DNA of 64,000 nucleotides from Pelodera strongyloides (taxonomy: Eukaryota > Nematoda > Chromadorea > Rhabditida > Rhabditidae). The notes under the pieces were generated by a model. That model was given only the letters and a program-made list of their open reading frames with translations, did not search any database and was not told where the DNA came from. The stretch covers positions 62,001 through 126,000 of the forward strand of contig JAANDG010000268.1 in NCBI GenBank assembly GCA_036852015.1, given 5' to 3'. Each line of letters begins with the position of its first letter. Positions within the stretch are counted from its first letter, which is position 1. A program made the translations under genes and the position numbers. Below are positions 22,201-34,147 of the stretch, in pieces.

Positions 22201-23122
22201 AAAGTCAGTGCGTAATATGTGTAATGCGCTTGTGCGTGATTTACGCAAAGAGTTTGTCCAAGCTAGAACCTAAACTTACCGTTTCAGCAAAAAGGCAGTG
22301 CTGACTTCCAAAAAGATATGCGCGGGATATGTGCTACCTTTGAGACGGAGCTGCACAGCAACCCCGAATTGGCAAAAACACACACTACAGAAAGGCACTC
22401 TGTGGAAGTTAACACCTACAATGCATGTTGTTTTCTCATGTAAGTTCGTTTTTGGAATTTGATAAAATGTGCCATGTTCCTCTGTATGGTGTAAGGAGCA
22501 CTGACCAGAGTTGTTTTTTTTTTTGCCAACAGAAATTTTAATAAAAAATAAAACTAAAACAGTGGAAAATATCAGAATAACATAACAGTAAACGGACATG
22601 TCCCGTTGTCATTTGTCACCTTGGACGGAGACGACGAAAAGAACAGTGTGCACGGTTCATAGTATACTGTCTCAGTATGCACGAACGCCGGGAATATGAC
22701 CCCGTCCTCCCAGGGGCAGGTAAGTGAAAGACAGGGATCACGATCAGAGACACGCAGAGACAAATTCTCCTGACCCCGACCGGGAAGGCTCCCACTGTTC
22801 GTGCATACGGTCACTGGTGTAAACTATGAAGCTTTACATCTAGAGTACTACGAAAATTAGGTACAATACTGCTTAAATACAGGTGGAATGGAAAATCATG
22901 TTTGTTTATTTTTAATTCAGGAAAATTCGCTTGATTGAAAAATTCAATTGTACTGGCGAATCTACGACTCGTTATCCTAACACTCCGGCTCCGACAGTTG
23001 AACACGAACTCAGAATAGAGAGTGAATTAAAAGTGTATGACGATATTTTATTGACTTCCGCTATTACCTCAAGGACGATTGTTTTGTATATTTCAGTTTT
23101 CGTTTTATTCCATAGATGCTAG
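16239..23122 (+). CDS. Cys-rich putative secreted/membrane protein, paralogue 1 (multi-exon, 5' end unresolved)
   Basis: Exons supported by splice signals and by matching exons in 34148-38732: 16239-16546 (Cys-rich, N-glycosylation sites NYT, NMT and NFT; donor GTGAGT); a likely exon from 19382 with unresolved 3' end; 19762-19821; 21834-22001 (contains MYNGTYVLCREEKDLWR); 22288-22439; 22921-23122 ending TAG. Phases chain correctly across the last four (0-0, 0-0, 0-2, 2-stop). The protein ends in a hydrophobic stretch SRTIVLYISVFVLFHRC, suggesting a membrane anchor or GPI signal. The signal-peptide exon was not found. The 16239 acceptor could instead be at 16185-16186 with the frame open between. 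Family not recognised; a nematode DUF19-like Cys-rich protein is possible but unproven. Confidence 0.6.
16744..16935. repeat. Half copy of MITE family 4 in the first intron of paralogue 1
   Basis: Begins AAAGAAGAAGGCGCACGAG after a TTTAA motif and follows the left arm of 14693-15208 through the 'catggtaaataatcatcaata' block. No right end found. Confidence 0.5.
17075..17490. repeat. Foldback element with tRNA-like arms
   Basis: The arms 17081-17157 and 17397-17483 are inverted copies. Each contains a tRNA-like stretch: an A-box-like TTTAGTGTAGTGGATAGG, a Ser(GCT)-like anticodon region CTGACTGCTAA and, on the left arm, a B box GTGTTCGAATCC. Acceptor and anticodon stems pair poorly, so a working tRNA is unlikely. 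It lies in the first intron of paralogue 1 and is best read as a tRNA-derived or tRNA-capturing repeat. Confidence 0.55.
18240..18345. repeat. Short inverted repeat
   Basis: Arms 'aaaaagcaacaaacgcacag' at ~18245 and the inverse 'ctgtgcgtttgttgcttttt' at ~18323 enclose about 55 bases. No duplication of flanks recognised. Confidence 0.5.
18358..18620. mobile_element. 263-bp MITE (ATGGGGTTTCCAAGTATGCC ends), copy 1
   Basis: Perfectly recognisable terminal inverted repeats ATGGGGTTTCCAAGTATGCC and inverse. A second copy of identical length lies at 43940-44202. Non-coding. Confidence 0.75.
19830..21780 (+). other. Paralogue 1 intron with unidentified insertion
   Basis: Bases ~19830-19990 still align with 36190-36370 of paralogue 2, then the sequences part until ~21730. 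In paralogue 2 an open frame DVLLYDVSDFSS begins after a CAG acceptor at 36290; here that acceptor reads CAAG and stops follow, so any such exon is lost. The inserted 1.7 kb (20000-21700) has no identifiable protein; 20800-21103 carries a degenerate TTAA-type MITE (ends ggcccacctttttgaacc and inverse). Confidence 0.4.
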
Positions 23123-24830
23123 TTTACAGACACTTTTTTTGCTGATGACGTTAGAAATTTTTTTTTGTATATATAATACAAGTATTAATAAAATATATAG
23201 TAAGATAATAGGAATGCATGAATATGAAAGAAGAGTAAATAATTCTTTTAAATATACTTTGTTTTGTGCACAAATATACTTTTGCGTTGTTATGAGTTTA
23301 CATAAATCGGATGAACTATCATAATGGAACGTTGTGTTTTTTTTTCAAGACGAAGTTTTCTTCGTGGTGCTACTTTTTTTTAAACGGAAGAGAAACCTGG
23401 GGCAGGATGCAACAACACTTTTTTTGTGAGGATGAGAGCTAAAACTCTCAACCGGGGGGACTTATTTGCAGAGTGAGAGTTAACGGAGGAGGCTCACGAA
23501 AAGTAAGTGTTCATTTCCTTTCGTTTTATCGAAAGAACACATGGTAAATGATCACAATAATCATATATAACAATGCACAGAAATACACTTTGAAGAAAAT
23601 AATATTTAATTGTAAAATAAAATAAACTACCGTATGATATTAACACCACGCGTAAGAAGTAACCTTGCCGGCAATGTGTATATCAGCAAAAACGCCACTG
23701 AAGAAAGTTCGCTCACACTCGCGGAGGATTTCAAGATTTGCCACCGTAGCCAATGGCGCGGTGGTGTGGTTACTAAATCTATTTATTAAAAGTCATGGAA
23801 ACTTAATCGACAATCAATTAAAATCAATAATTATACGTTAATGCTTAGGAAAGTGCGAAGACCAAAGCGCGTGCCCGCTTTCAAAACCGCCATCTTCCCC
23901 GTGAAGAGCTATCAGCGAAAAGTACCATTAGTTTTTTTTCTAACAATAAGACACCAATTTCGGACGATACAGCTTCAAACGTGGCAAAATTGCCGAATTT
24001 TGACAAGAAGGGAAGGTTTTCGAAACGTAGACTTTGGGCGTGGCAGAGCACGCAAGTTGCCAAGAAACAGCTGGAATATGTCCTTTGCAACCTTTGCAGC
24101 CCATCGGGTAGTTGACTGTAAGATCGTCGGTAGAAGTTAGTGTGGCTCAAGTTCAGGTCATCGCTTGGTTAAGTCCATCATCAACTTTGGTTCTGTTAAG
24201 TTCAGAAGGCGCACCTCCAGGCGTGGAGACGTTGATCCGGGTCTAGCCCGTACTATAATGAACCAAGTAGATTGTTCCATGTACGGTTCACCTCCGCATA
24301 CTCCGAAGTGAGCCGGGAATTGACGGCATCAGATGATGCTAGGCCGCTCCTTCGTGCTCATCCTAGTGAAAGACTGACGCGAAGACCATTGAACTGATCC
24401 GTGAGAGACGAGAAATACAAACATGGTTAAACAGACTATGATAATAGTCCATCCGATGGAAACAACTGTAACGGCGGAATCTCTTTATTGAGGAAGGACA
24501 GCCAACAAGACAGGGTTTGAGTGCTTTAGTCCAAGGAGTATTCAGGGGCACCAGGCTCTCTGCTGAATCTCTTCTTATGCCGGGGGATCCACACCACTCT
24601 GCGACACTGGAGAACACCACCACTTACATCCACGAGGAGTCCAACGACCACTACGGATGGAAGGGGAACAATCAGTTTTGTACGGTCCTGCTCCGCTAGC
24701 TAAACCAGAGCTCAGCCCGAAGGCCTTGCTGCAAGTCTTTGCCAGTTGCTTCCACACTCTCTAGCCCTAGCCGAGAGTATTTACACATACGTTAGCATTT
24801 AGTGTCGTTACTTCCTGTCATTGCGTACAC

Positions 24831-24986
24831 AGCGTCATCATTAGACACTTGTAAATAACTATGTTTCAGAATACGTTTCATGTAATAACTCAAGATTGCT
24901 AGTACCTTGGTCACAGCGTCATCATTAGACACTTGTAAATAACTATGTTTCAGAATACGTTTCATGTAATAACTCAAGGTTGCTAG
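24831..24986 (+). repeat. Tandem duplication of ~77 bp
   Basis: The unit 'cagcgtcatcattagacacttgtaaataactatg...cttggtca' style block occurs twice in a row, differing by few bases. It gives the short minus frame at 24792-25028 its internal duplication. Confidence 0.7.
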
Positions 24987-25756
24987 TAGTTTTTTTTCAA
25001 CCATTGTTGCAACGTATAGTTGCAACAATGGTTGAAATAAACTACAAGAACTTTAAATGTTTAAATGTTTATTAGACTCTTAGAAAGAGCGCAACGCCAT
25101 AAGAGACGATGAAAGAATTCAATGATTTTAAAATTCAAAGTAGTAAATCAAAGATAAGACGAACAAATGCATAGCATTATATATGTATATATATCACCAA
25201 AGATAAGAAAGAAATTCCACAGAGAGTAGTTGTAACTGCCATATCAGCAAACTAGAGTGGGGTCAAAAAGTTTAGCCACGTTACCTCAACACAAATCTAC
25301 GTGCACACGATATCAGCAATCCTAAACGTGCCACACTAGAATTCTTCGAGGCTTCCTTTGCCTCCAATTATGAACCTTGCCTGGTTACGGTCCTGTCATC
25401 GTTGACAGTTGGGTATTTTCCCTTCGTTGTGGCCTTCTCTTGGCCCGTTTTGGCACTAGTACTCGTAACTCAGTGCTTCGTGGTCGCGCTGACCGAATTT
25501 TAGCTTGTAATGGCTCTTTTGACCGTAGCTTGGTCCTGAGTATTGATACTTCTGTTGAATAGGCGTGCTACTGTTATTCTCGCTCGTAGCTGCTGCCCTG
25601 ATCCAAATTGTTTTGGACTTGCAAGTTTCCTCAGTAGTTTTCTTCCAGCATTAGTTCCTGCCACGCGGGACTTTTCATTTAGCGGCCCATCCATTTGGAC
25701 GGGTGCACCATGTCGCAGCCAGAATGTCAATGGTAGAATGAATACCAGAATAGATT

Positions 25757-26372
25757 AGTACGTGCACTGCACGACCTCGTTTCGACCCGATCGTAGAAGG
25801 ATTTTGCTCGGGCTGGGTCTCATCAGTACGATGGCCCGGGCTTGGAATATGAATATGAATGGAAGTAGGAATGGTCGTGTCCTGTGGTTTGGGGAGCGAG
25901 TGTGAATGGCGCTGTGTCGTGCCTGCCGCTGACCTCGCTCTCTCCTTTCCATGCGCTCATTGACGAGGGAAAGTCAATGGCGGTGAAGAGAGCGGCCGAT
26001 ATACTGCCAGCCTCTGGCTAGGACGGTAATATTGTCGAGAAAAGCGAGACACTCCGGGCTACAAGGAGAAGTATTCCATCCGCGGAATTACGGGTCAAGT
26101 AGATGACGAGACAGCAATATATCGGCCGGTCTCTTCACCGCTATTGATTTTCCTTTGTCAATGAGCGCATGGAAAGGAAAGAGCGAGGTCAACGGCAGGC
26201 AAGAACACATCGCCACTCACACTCGCTCCCCAAACCACAGGACACGACCATTCCTACTTCCATTCATATTCATATTCCAAGCCCGGGCCATCGTACTGAT
26301 GAGACCCAGCCCGGGCAAAATCCTCGTCTACGATCGGGTCGAAACGGGGTCGTGCAGCGCACGTACTAATCT
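25757..26372. repeat. Large inverted repeat, ~255-bp arms
   Basis: Arm 25757-26015 and arm 26116-26372 are close inverse copies (shared 'gggtctcatcagtacgatgg' / inverse, 'catgcgctcattgac' / inverse). The spacer of about 100 bases at 26016-26115 is non-repetitive. The RNA could form a long hairpin. Reading frames on both arms mirror each other and are not genes. Confidence 0.75.
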
Positions 26373-26441
26373 ATTCTGTTATTCATTCTATCATTGGCAT
26401 TCTGCCCGCGACACTTAGATCTCGTGAGCCTCCTCCTTTAA

Positions 26442-27000
26442 AGGGACGCGATCACCGTTTTGGCCCCGGTAGAATTGTAGACGACTACCCTAGAAAAAAT
26501 AAATACTACCAAGGAAAAAAATACTACCCCATGTAAAATACTACCCCAATTATTTTCGAAGTAAGAAAAATAGTACCCCAAGAAGCCATCTACAACGGTG
26601 GGGTAGCGGCTAATTGTACAATGCCTGTATCCCTGCCTGTGGCGTACCTGGAAAAAAAGTTGTGTAATATAGCAAATACTGTATACGGAGCACTGTGCAT
26701 CCCCAGTAAGCACCAAAGTGACCCAAGTATAGTCTATTTAATTAGTAAACACAAAACTGAGCGCTTTGGTTAATTAAAAGAGCGTTTCCACGCACTGCGC
26801 TCAGCTCAAATAGTGCTAGACCTGCGCGATGCTCCTTGCATCGAAAAGAAGAGCAATTAGTTAATTAGTAATAAGCACTCAGCAACCTCACAAGTTTATA
26901 TGGCCTACGAAAAAAAAATTGGCTGCAAAGAAAACAATAACGTGTTCTTATAATTTACCATGATCCGCTGATCTTGATCCTCACATCGAACAGCGGGCTT
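26442..27000. repeat. Repeat starting AGGGACGCGATCACC, ACTACCCC-rich
   Basis: 26442-26600 matches 28416-28580 (shared ggacgcg.tcaccgttttggccccgg and several 'tactacccc' units). The end of the family was not found. 26600-27000 shows no gene. Confidence 0.5.
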
Positions 27001-28250
27001 TTCTTTTGGTTGGGCAGTGTGTCGCCGTGGAACCGATTCGGGTGAAGACGGAGGCACACTATATTTTTCCAGTCATCACATCACCTACAAACGCACAGTT
27101 TTTAGTTGCATTGTTGCATAGAGAATCGCTAAATCGCACTCGCAACTGTCGTGCGCTGCGCATTCTATTACATCCATGTTTACTACGTAAGCGCAGAATC
27201 TGGAAAATTTATAAAAACAACAGCGTTCGATTGTTCGATATGATATGTTCGGCGCCGTGACAAAGTGACATTAAAAACAGTTTATGTTGCTTGAGAGAGC
27301 TCACAATTGACGGATTCAGTAAGTACGGCAAATAAACATAAATTAACCTGAAATGCCTCTGCCTGTCGCCGAGCGTAACCAGAGAGTAGGAGAGGCATCG
27401 AAATCGAAAGGCAATATCCTAAAATGAATACAATATACTCAGAAACAAGCGAACACTCAGAAATAGACTTAGAGTTCACGCTCATTCGGAAATGGTGATT
27501 AACACGCTATATGTTAACAAGTCCTTCGACAACACATTTGCGATAATCAGACGGGTGAGAAAGAAATAGAGAGTGCTGTTCTCAGACTAGGCGGTGAAAT
27601 TTACGTTCCTATTTGAACATTTTCTTAATACAATTCTGCTTGATATACGCAGAGTAGATAAAGCCCGTAAATGTTATAATGCTCCTGTATTTTACAGATA
27701 TTAATGTAATAAAAAATACATATGTCTACTTACTCGTCTGCAAGTTGCTCCTCGATGCAGCAACTCATGATGACTGCATCACTTGTCGAAATCTGTCTCT
27801 GTCTGCATTGATTGGTTGCATCCATGCATGCCGTTCACTTAATAGAATATCACTTACAATAGGTACACGAGCAAATATAAAATTAGATAAACAAAAGCCC
27901 GCGTATTCACCACAAACTTCTATTTAAAAATACTACAACAAATACTTAAGCATATATTTAAAAACCTCAATATAATCTAAATATTGGAAATACTCAATAT
28001 AATATCAAATAAAGTAATACTCAATATAATATCAAATAAAGTAACTGCAGTGTGTGAAATGGCAGGTAGACAGACATTGAAAAGTTGCTACATACCAATA
28101 TTAATCGCACAATATCGAAATAAACATAGAATAAAGGTATTCTTTACAGCATAAGACATACAAAATGAATGCAGCCGGCCCCCGCTCGCGGTGTGTGGAA
28201 ATTAAATGATACACCTTTAACTATTTTTAATCGATGCAGCCAGTGTACGG
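27000..28250. other. No gene seen
   Basis: AT-rich between repeats. Frames at 27006-27260 and 27679-27927 lack splice context, family motifs or a second copy. A 'ctcaatataatatcaaataaagtaa' unit is repeated around 27990-28042. Confidence 0.4.
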
Positions 28251-28760
28251 TAGGCCAGTTGTTTTATTAATTCGAGGTAGTTTGGCTTTTGAGCGTGCTC
28301 CTGGCTCGAGGAGCAAAGGAAATTTGCTGCAATTTTCGCATCTTGACCGTCATACGTCATACTATCAATAGAAATTATAAAAAAGGTGTAATTCGAGATG
28401 AACCTATCCCTTTAAAGGGACGCGGTCACCGTTTTGGCCCCGGTAGAATTGTAGACGACTACCCCAGAAAAAATAAATACTACCCCGGGGAAAAATACTA
28501 CCCCAATTATTTTCAAAATAGTACCCCAAGAAGCCATCTACAACAGTGGGGTAGTCATCTACAACAGTGGGATAGTCATCTGCAATGAGAAGTTTCGCTC
28601 AAGATCTCGGAGATTAATCTAAATGGGGTAGTTATTTTCCTCTGGTACGTTTGGATGCTATTTTTCGAAAATGGGGTATTATTTTATGAACGTGGGATTT
28701 TTGGGGTAGCCTCGTAAAGTTCAATGCGTTGAAAACGTTTTTGGAATAGAACATTGCATT
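28250..28760. repeat. Partial MITE arm plus ACTACCCC-rich repeat, copy 2
   Basis: 28250-28413 matches the right arm of the 34470-35041 MITE, ending ATGAACCTATCCCTTTAA. It is followed directly by the 26442-type repeat. 28520-28575 contains short 'ctacaacagtgggatagtcat' tandem units. Confidence 0.55.
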
Positions 28761-28859
28761 TTAGCTAGAAACGCATTTTATGTCTGCTTGTGAAGAAGTC
28801 TTTTGCGAAACACTCCTAGTTTTGCATATTATGCAAAACTGGCATGTAGTCATGCAATG

Positions 28860-29200
28860 ATCGCTCACATGGTATTTACGTTATACCCTGTCCATGTTTG
28901 CGATTCGCACTTGCGAAAGACAAATGCCTGTCCATGTTCAGGCCATTTTACATAATGCCTACCGTAACCCATGCGAATAACGCATTTGACATGGTCCCGC
29001 AGCGAAAGTGTATCAGATCCGTACTATTTGAAATAAATATGTGCTATTTTCAAATAGATTCGTACTAGATTCAAAGTCGCTGCGGGACCTTGTCATTTAC
29101 ATTGGCTCGAGCATGGACAGGCGTTTGTCATTTTCGCAAGTGCGAATCGCATACATGGACAGGCCATTACGCTTTCGCGCTCTTTCGCACGCGAAGGTGT
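28860..29200. repeat. Foldback of the 'cgattcgcacttgcgaaa' family
   Basis: Inverted arms around 28898-28960 and 29090-29165 ('ccatgtttgcgattcgcac' / 'gtgcgaatcgcatacatgg'). Relatives at 41335-41480 and 62048-62257. Confidence 0.6.
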
Positions 29201-29209
29201 CATCCATGT

Positions 29210-30545
29210 TATCGCTGTTTCACATAGTGGAATCCTACCCACAGTAGGAACTTTACATACACCCGCAGCGTTTTTGCATACATCTAATGTAAAATTGCGC
29301 GAAAATGGAAGAATGAACTTGGATGGTACTTTCGCAGGAAAAGTGCGCGAAAGTGTAACATAAATACTCTATCATGTTTGGCTTCTCCATGTTTGCGATT
29401 CGCATTTGCGAAAATGACAATTGCCTGTCCATGTTGGGGCCATTTTAGATGAATGCCAAATGCCTACCTACCTACCTACCTACCCTAACCTAACCCGTGT
29501 AAACGACACAAACGACTTGAATTGCAGCGAAGGTGTCTGAGGCCCGTTATGTTTAAAATACAACCAAATCTGCCAATCGCAGACTCATTTAGCATGCATG
29601 GAGGACCTATTGTTAGTTGCAGACTCAAAATCGCTGTGGGACCATGTCATTTACAAAGTAAAAGGCATTTGCCATTTTCATGTGTGTGCGATTCGCAAAC
29701 GTGGATATGCCAATAATCTTGCGTTTTTTTCCTAGAAAACAAGGGAGCTCTTTTTCGTTGGTGTCCTTCAAAATCGTCATTTTGTTCTTATGTTTATTTC
29801 GTTTGATGTTTTTTTTTATTTCAACTGATCCGTTTTTAAATCAAAGGGTCACTATCACGTTAATTCGTATTTTCATTAAAGGTATTACCTAGAAAAATAA
29901 CTTACCAACGCCTTACTAACAATTTTACCCAGGGAAGGAAATCACGTCCGTTCGGAATTGTTTTCAGTAAATTGGCACTGGTCACATGTTTTTTCTAGAT
30001 GTCTTTTTATTTTTTCTAGGTGTCGGTTTTTTTTCCAATACATACTCATTATAGATGCCGACCTTATTTCAAGCTGGTTTACTCTTAATAGTAGGAGTTC
30101 ACGTGAACGCTCAGAAACAGACAGGATATTGCAATACACAACCTGCCTATATTACAAATGCAAACGGTTTGTTTCAAATGTTATTAATCGGATAATGTGT
30201 AGGATGTACCTGGATCTTTTATGAGTGCAGCTAGATTTGTTTCAAACATGGCGCAACGAAATATATAGATCGTTCTTGCGTCAGCTGCATCAGCAACAGG
30301 TTTTATTGCAGTTATGCTGATTTTCCATGTTGGGCTCAAGCTCAAATCGCGCTTCCTACATGTGTATTTCTGCTCATTTCTCTGCCGCACTCCAGTTTCA
30401 AATTTTTCACTATGAAAATCGACTTCTTTGGAGTCGACTTGTCGATTTATACCCAAACCAGACGGCTATCAAGTAGCCGTCTCACAAGGGCGCGAATAAT
30501 GGTCGTTATTTATGACGTAAAGAATTTTGTAAAGAATTGCGAGCT
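29210..30545. repeat. Dispersed ~1.3-kb repeat, copy 2 (empty site)
   Basis: Homologous to 1-729 plus 1578-1900, without the 845-bp TA element. Around 30205-30215 the sequence reads through the position where the insert sits in copy 1. Non-coding. Confidence 0.6.
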
Positions 30546-31669
30546 GAACAGGCATTGGTGACTTTAGGCCCGCAGGCATGCATTTCTGCACTTTTCCCCG
30601 AAGGCAGGCCCGAATTGTCTAGAGGGCTTCTGAAGGGGAACGGAGGGGCCGAAAATAAAAAGCCCTGTAGGGTGCCCTTTGCACTAAGGGTGCATTTCCG
30701 ATGCATTTTCGTCATTTGTAGTCAAGTGTACAATAAGTTTTTTTTATTTTTTTTTTTTTTTTTTTTTTGCGAAATGTTTCGTTTCGCATATTGCTAGGTT
30801 TTCTCTTATTATTAATGATGTTATTATTGTTTGCTTGATTAGTGAGTTACCCACAATCATGTTTATCGGTTCTCCTTGTAATTGCGACGCTGGCTCGTAA
30901 GATATATACATTGTTTCTTTAGGTAAGCTGTTTTTCGACAACAAGCTGATTTTTGACAGTTTGGGCTTCAACCATTGGCTGTTCTATCACCGCGCTACAG
31001 CACAAACATGTGGACGAAGCGTGGAGAAGGAAGATTTGCGCTTGAAAGTTTCACCAGGTTTGTGTTTCGTTACTTAAGTTAGTCGTGCTGCGTTGTTTGT
31101 TATTTGTCTCGTGTTTCGTTCTTATTTAGTTTATTTACAGTTGCGAGCCCTTCCGCTGTGTAGTGCACTATTCGATGCCCGGCTAGCAGCATCAGGAAAC
31201 TGCCACGTTTATAAGTTTGTATGGATATTATATTATCAGGAAACGAACGGCTCATCGTACATAAACGGCGAGGTTTGTTTTACTTTGGTTTTTGATGGTA
31301 TTCGGGCAAAAACGTTTTATTGTAATTTTAAGGCAAGTGAGACCACTTATATATAGGGCGGCCTCCTCCACTTTTGTTAAGTTTCAACCAGTCACTGTAG
31401 AATGCATCACGTTATTGAAATGCGCAAATTTAGGCTCTGGAACATGCGGAGAAGTGCCTGCTTATTCCGTTCAGGCGAAGAAGAAAAAAGGGAAAAGGTA
31501 TATCTTGCTGTGTACTTAAACATTTAGTTGTTATTCTTTTATTCGATCCGTAAACATCTTGACAAACCTGACTACAAATGCAAATCAGTAAAACGTAATT
31601 TGTAGATTTCTCTGGTTTGCCTTGCGTTTTAATTTTCTTTACCCCCATTTTTTCAGATTGCCCACACTG

Positions 31670-32240
31670 AGACCCGATGAGTTGCGCGCCGCACCATTTC
31701 GGGAAACAAAATGCGCGCCGCAAAGAAATGGGAAACAAAATGCGCGCCGAACATAAATGGCGCGCAATGTGTTTCCCGAAAAGGTGCGGAAAAGGTGCGG
31801 AAATGGTGCGGCGCGCAAGTTGCGCCCCGCACCATTTCCGCACCTTTTCGGCAACGTTTTTGAAAGCGCTCGGAGGATCTGCCGTAAGTGCAGTTGTTGT
31901 ACTAATATTTTTCCGCAAGCACAGATCTCACATGTGTTCTTTGGCCGAGTGGTCTAAGGCGCTGTTCAGAGGAAGTATCTAACAAGAGTGTAGGGTTCGA
32001 ATCCAACACGCTGCTTTCTTTTTGCAGTTGCTACTTTTCCCGCACCGTTTCCGCACCTTTTCGGCAACGGTTTGGGGGTGTTTCCCGCACCAAAACGGCA
32101 ACCGGAGTCGTTGAAAAAACTTTTGCGGCGCGCATCAAATTCTTTTGCGGGAAACACCCCCAAACTGTTGCCGCGCGCAACTCTTGAGTTTCGTTGCATC
32201 TCCGATTCGCGACTGGATACATGTTGCTCAGCGAAGGGCG
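31670..32240 (+). repeat. GC-rich foldback with embedded tRNA-like sequence, copy 1
   Basis: Arms rich in 'gttgcgcgccgcaccatttc', 'gcggaaatggtgcgg' and 'tttcccgcaccaaaacggcaacc', with terminal 'actcttgagtttcgttgcat' matching the inverse of the 42490 end of copy 2. Between the arms 31938-32013 is tRNA-like: TTGGCCGAGTGGTCTAAGG (type-II tRNA D arm) and GGGTTCGAATCC (B box). Stems pair weakly. Copy 2 is inverted at 42490-43020. Confidence 0.6.
31938..32013 (+). ncRNA. tRNA-Leu/Ser-like sequence, degenerate
   Basis: A-box TGGCCGAGTGG and B-box GGGTTCGAATCC are consensus-like and spaced for a tRNA with a long variable arm. The T and acceptor stems do not pair well and the anticodon is uncertain (a TTCAGAG loop would give CAG, Leu). 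More likely a Pol III promoter carried by a repeat than a tRNA gene. Confidence 0.4.
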
Positions 32241-33009
32241 AGTTAGTTACGAAGCCCGAGGCCGAGTGGGACACTAGATCAGCAGTAGAGGCGGTGATTA
32301 CACATATGTAACTATTGTTATTGTTTTGTTATTTGTTGGTTGTAAATGGTACTTTACGTGCCTTGACTCTTAGTGACCCTTGATAGCTTCCATCTGTCGT
32401 GTACTTATAGCTACAGTTACAACTCTTGTGTCTTGTTAGGCTATATCAGTAAGTCCGAACTAGCTACCATTTTTACTACATCGTTAAACATGTTAGACTG
32501 TTTCTTAGCCAATTAGTGGCGCTTTATGAAAATACTTTAAGGTTTAGCACTTCGTAACTTACTGTTTAACTTGCTACTACAATACAACCCCTATATAATA
32601 TTGTCTTCCGATTGTAATTATAGTTAGACATCGCCTAAGACAGCTTTTCTTTAACAAACTCCCACTTAATACCCTTGTGTTGCCGCTTATTGTCAGTATT
32701 GGGTTGTTTTCTAATAAAATATTGGTTATTTACGTGTTTCTACATGGTGTGACTGTTTAATGTTTATTTTCCTACGGTTTACGGGCACTGCTAAATAGCC
32801 CTGCATAGGCCCTTCAGTTCCCCGTTAAAAAAGGCCCGCTGGCTCCCCTCCAAAGGCCCGCTCAAATACGCATTTCCCCGAAGGCCTTCACGTTGCATGC
32901 GACCGGGCCGGGATCGGGCATGCCCTGCCTGTGACATTTTGACGGGCCAGCCTGCGGGCTTTCTTTCACGTGAGAGTGTTGAAACAGAAACAGAACACAA
33001 AATCAACGG

Positions 33010-33450
33010 TTTCCACTAAGCAAAGTTATTAGTTTACAAGACTTTGAAGTTTTATGTATAAAAACAAACGGTGGGACAGGCCCATGGAAAAAAGCTCGAA
33101 CTCGCAGAGTAATTCCCCGGCAAACTGTTAGGCCAGGTATCGTAGACAGAACCAGTTTTTGCGCTTTTAGGACATTACAATATGGAAACACCTTGTTATA
33201 ATCGTAGGAATGACCTCCATTCATTTAAACATTTATTATGTATAGAAAGAATGCGAATGGATTGGTATAAACAGTAAAAACGTGTTTTGAGGTCTTTGAC
33301 CACGGTACCTGGACGAAAAGTTTGCCGGGAGATAACTCTACGAGTTCTAGGTGTGAAGAAATGCGGATTTCGTAGTAATACTTCTGCAATTCCGAACATT
33401 CTGTGCAAAAAAATTGAGGACATATTTTTCTCGTAGGTCTGTTCCTTTAG
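33010..33450. repeat. Degenerate MITE family 3 relic
   Basis: Matches both arms of 10127-10566 loosely: 'ccccggcaaactgttaggccaggta' near 33115, 'gacctccattcatttaaacatttatta' near 33212 and 'tgcggatttcgtagtaatacttctg' near 33362. Ends (ggacaggcccatgg, tctgttcctttag) are mutated. Confidence 0.55.
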
Positions 33451-33469
33451 CTCTTTTCCCGTCTAATTG

Positions 33470-33795
33470 ATTTGGAATGTGGATCGGTGAAACAGCGCTA
33501 GTCTAACAAACCAGAGGACAACCGTTCAATTCCACATGTGTAGGATATTTTTGTCACTTCAGAAAACTTTGCGCTCCAAACAGCAGAGTATTCACTACGT
33601 TAGATTTTATGGCCCAAAACTTCTGTTGGCGAATCACAATTATTTGGGGGAATACTCATGCTGCACTGTTTGAATCGCGTGGTTCAATGTTTTTTGAAAT
33701 GACATAAAATATCCTATCTAGGTGGTACTGGACACATCACCTCTGGCTTGTTAGGAGAGCAATCTTCCACTGAGCCATTCCATATCAATTACACT
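33470..33795. repeat. Foldback with tRNA-Val-like arms
   Basis: The left arm (plus, ~33475-33545) contains TCTAACAAACCAGAGG and CCGTTCAATTCC. The right arm (minus, 33787-33723) contains TGGCTCAGTGG, CTCCTAACAAGCCAGAGG and GTGTCCAGTACC. Both have a Val(AAC)-like anticodon loop but poorly pairing stems. Similar in design to 17075-17490. Confidence 0.45.
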
Positions 33796-33851
33796 CCGCA
33801 TATGCGTAAAGAGCCTATTGACACGGAGTTTCTGCACCCTTCTTCGCTTAA

Positions 33852-34018
33852 AGCGAAATGCTAGCCCCTTTGGAAAATTTGCATATGATAAGCAAATCCT
33901 ATGTATCCTATGCTAATTTTGTACGATTGCCGTGGACGATGGTACAAAATTAGCATAGTATACATATGATTTGCTTATCATATATATGCAAATTTTCCAA
34001 AGGGGCTAGCATTTCGTT
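33852..34018. mobile_element. TTAA-flanked MITE (family 5, complete)
   Basis: Ends AGCGAAATGCTAGCCCC and inverse, flanked by TTAA at 33848-33851 and 34019-34022. Arms carry 'ttgcatatgataagcaaatc' / inverse. Half copy at 16065-16140; a relative at 54680-54854. Confidence 0.75.
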
Positions 34019-34147
34019 TTAATGGGATTATAACTACTCGAATATAATGTACTTGCATCTAGGCATTCAACATAAGTTGCAAACAGCTAATTTAGAAGCA
34101 CCGACGTCCTATATTTTTGGGTAAAGTATCAATTGTCCTCCTTTCAG

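Larger units (their letters stand above)
23480..26441. mobile_element. Composite element bounded by MITE family 4 ends
   Basis: Left end TTAA-CGGAGGAGGCTCACGA (23480-23483 TTAA), right end CTCGTGAGCCTCCTCCT-TTAA (26438-26441). Internal sequence begins like 14693-15208 but is expanded to about 2.95 kb. The interior holds a related repeat of the Penelope left flank (24700-24970), a tandem duplication (24831-24986) and a large inverted repeat (25757-26372). No transposase-like frame is visible. Whether it moved as one unit is inference. Confidence 0.5.
30565..32965. mobile_element. Possible 2.4-kb element with GC-rich inverted ends
   Basis: Left 'aggcccgcaggcatgcat' near 30568 and right 'gccagcctgcgggctttc' near 32946 are roughly inverse. 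Both ends share 'ttccccgaaggc' and 'agggc.tt' motifs. The interior has a nested foldback with tRNA-like sequence (31670-32240), poly-T (30738-30769) and no recognised transposase. Low certainty that both ends belong together. Confidence 0.3.

Noticed and set aside
24150..24360. Possible spliceosomal snRNA (U2-like impression)
   Set aside because: Could not match a conserved snRNA core or Sm site; similarity was only superficial.
25755..26418. Mirror-image frames on both strands
   Set aside because: Explained by the large inverted repeat.
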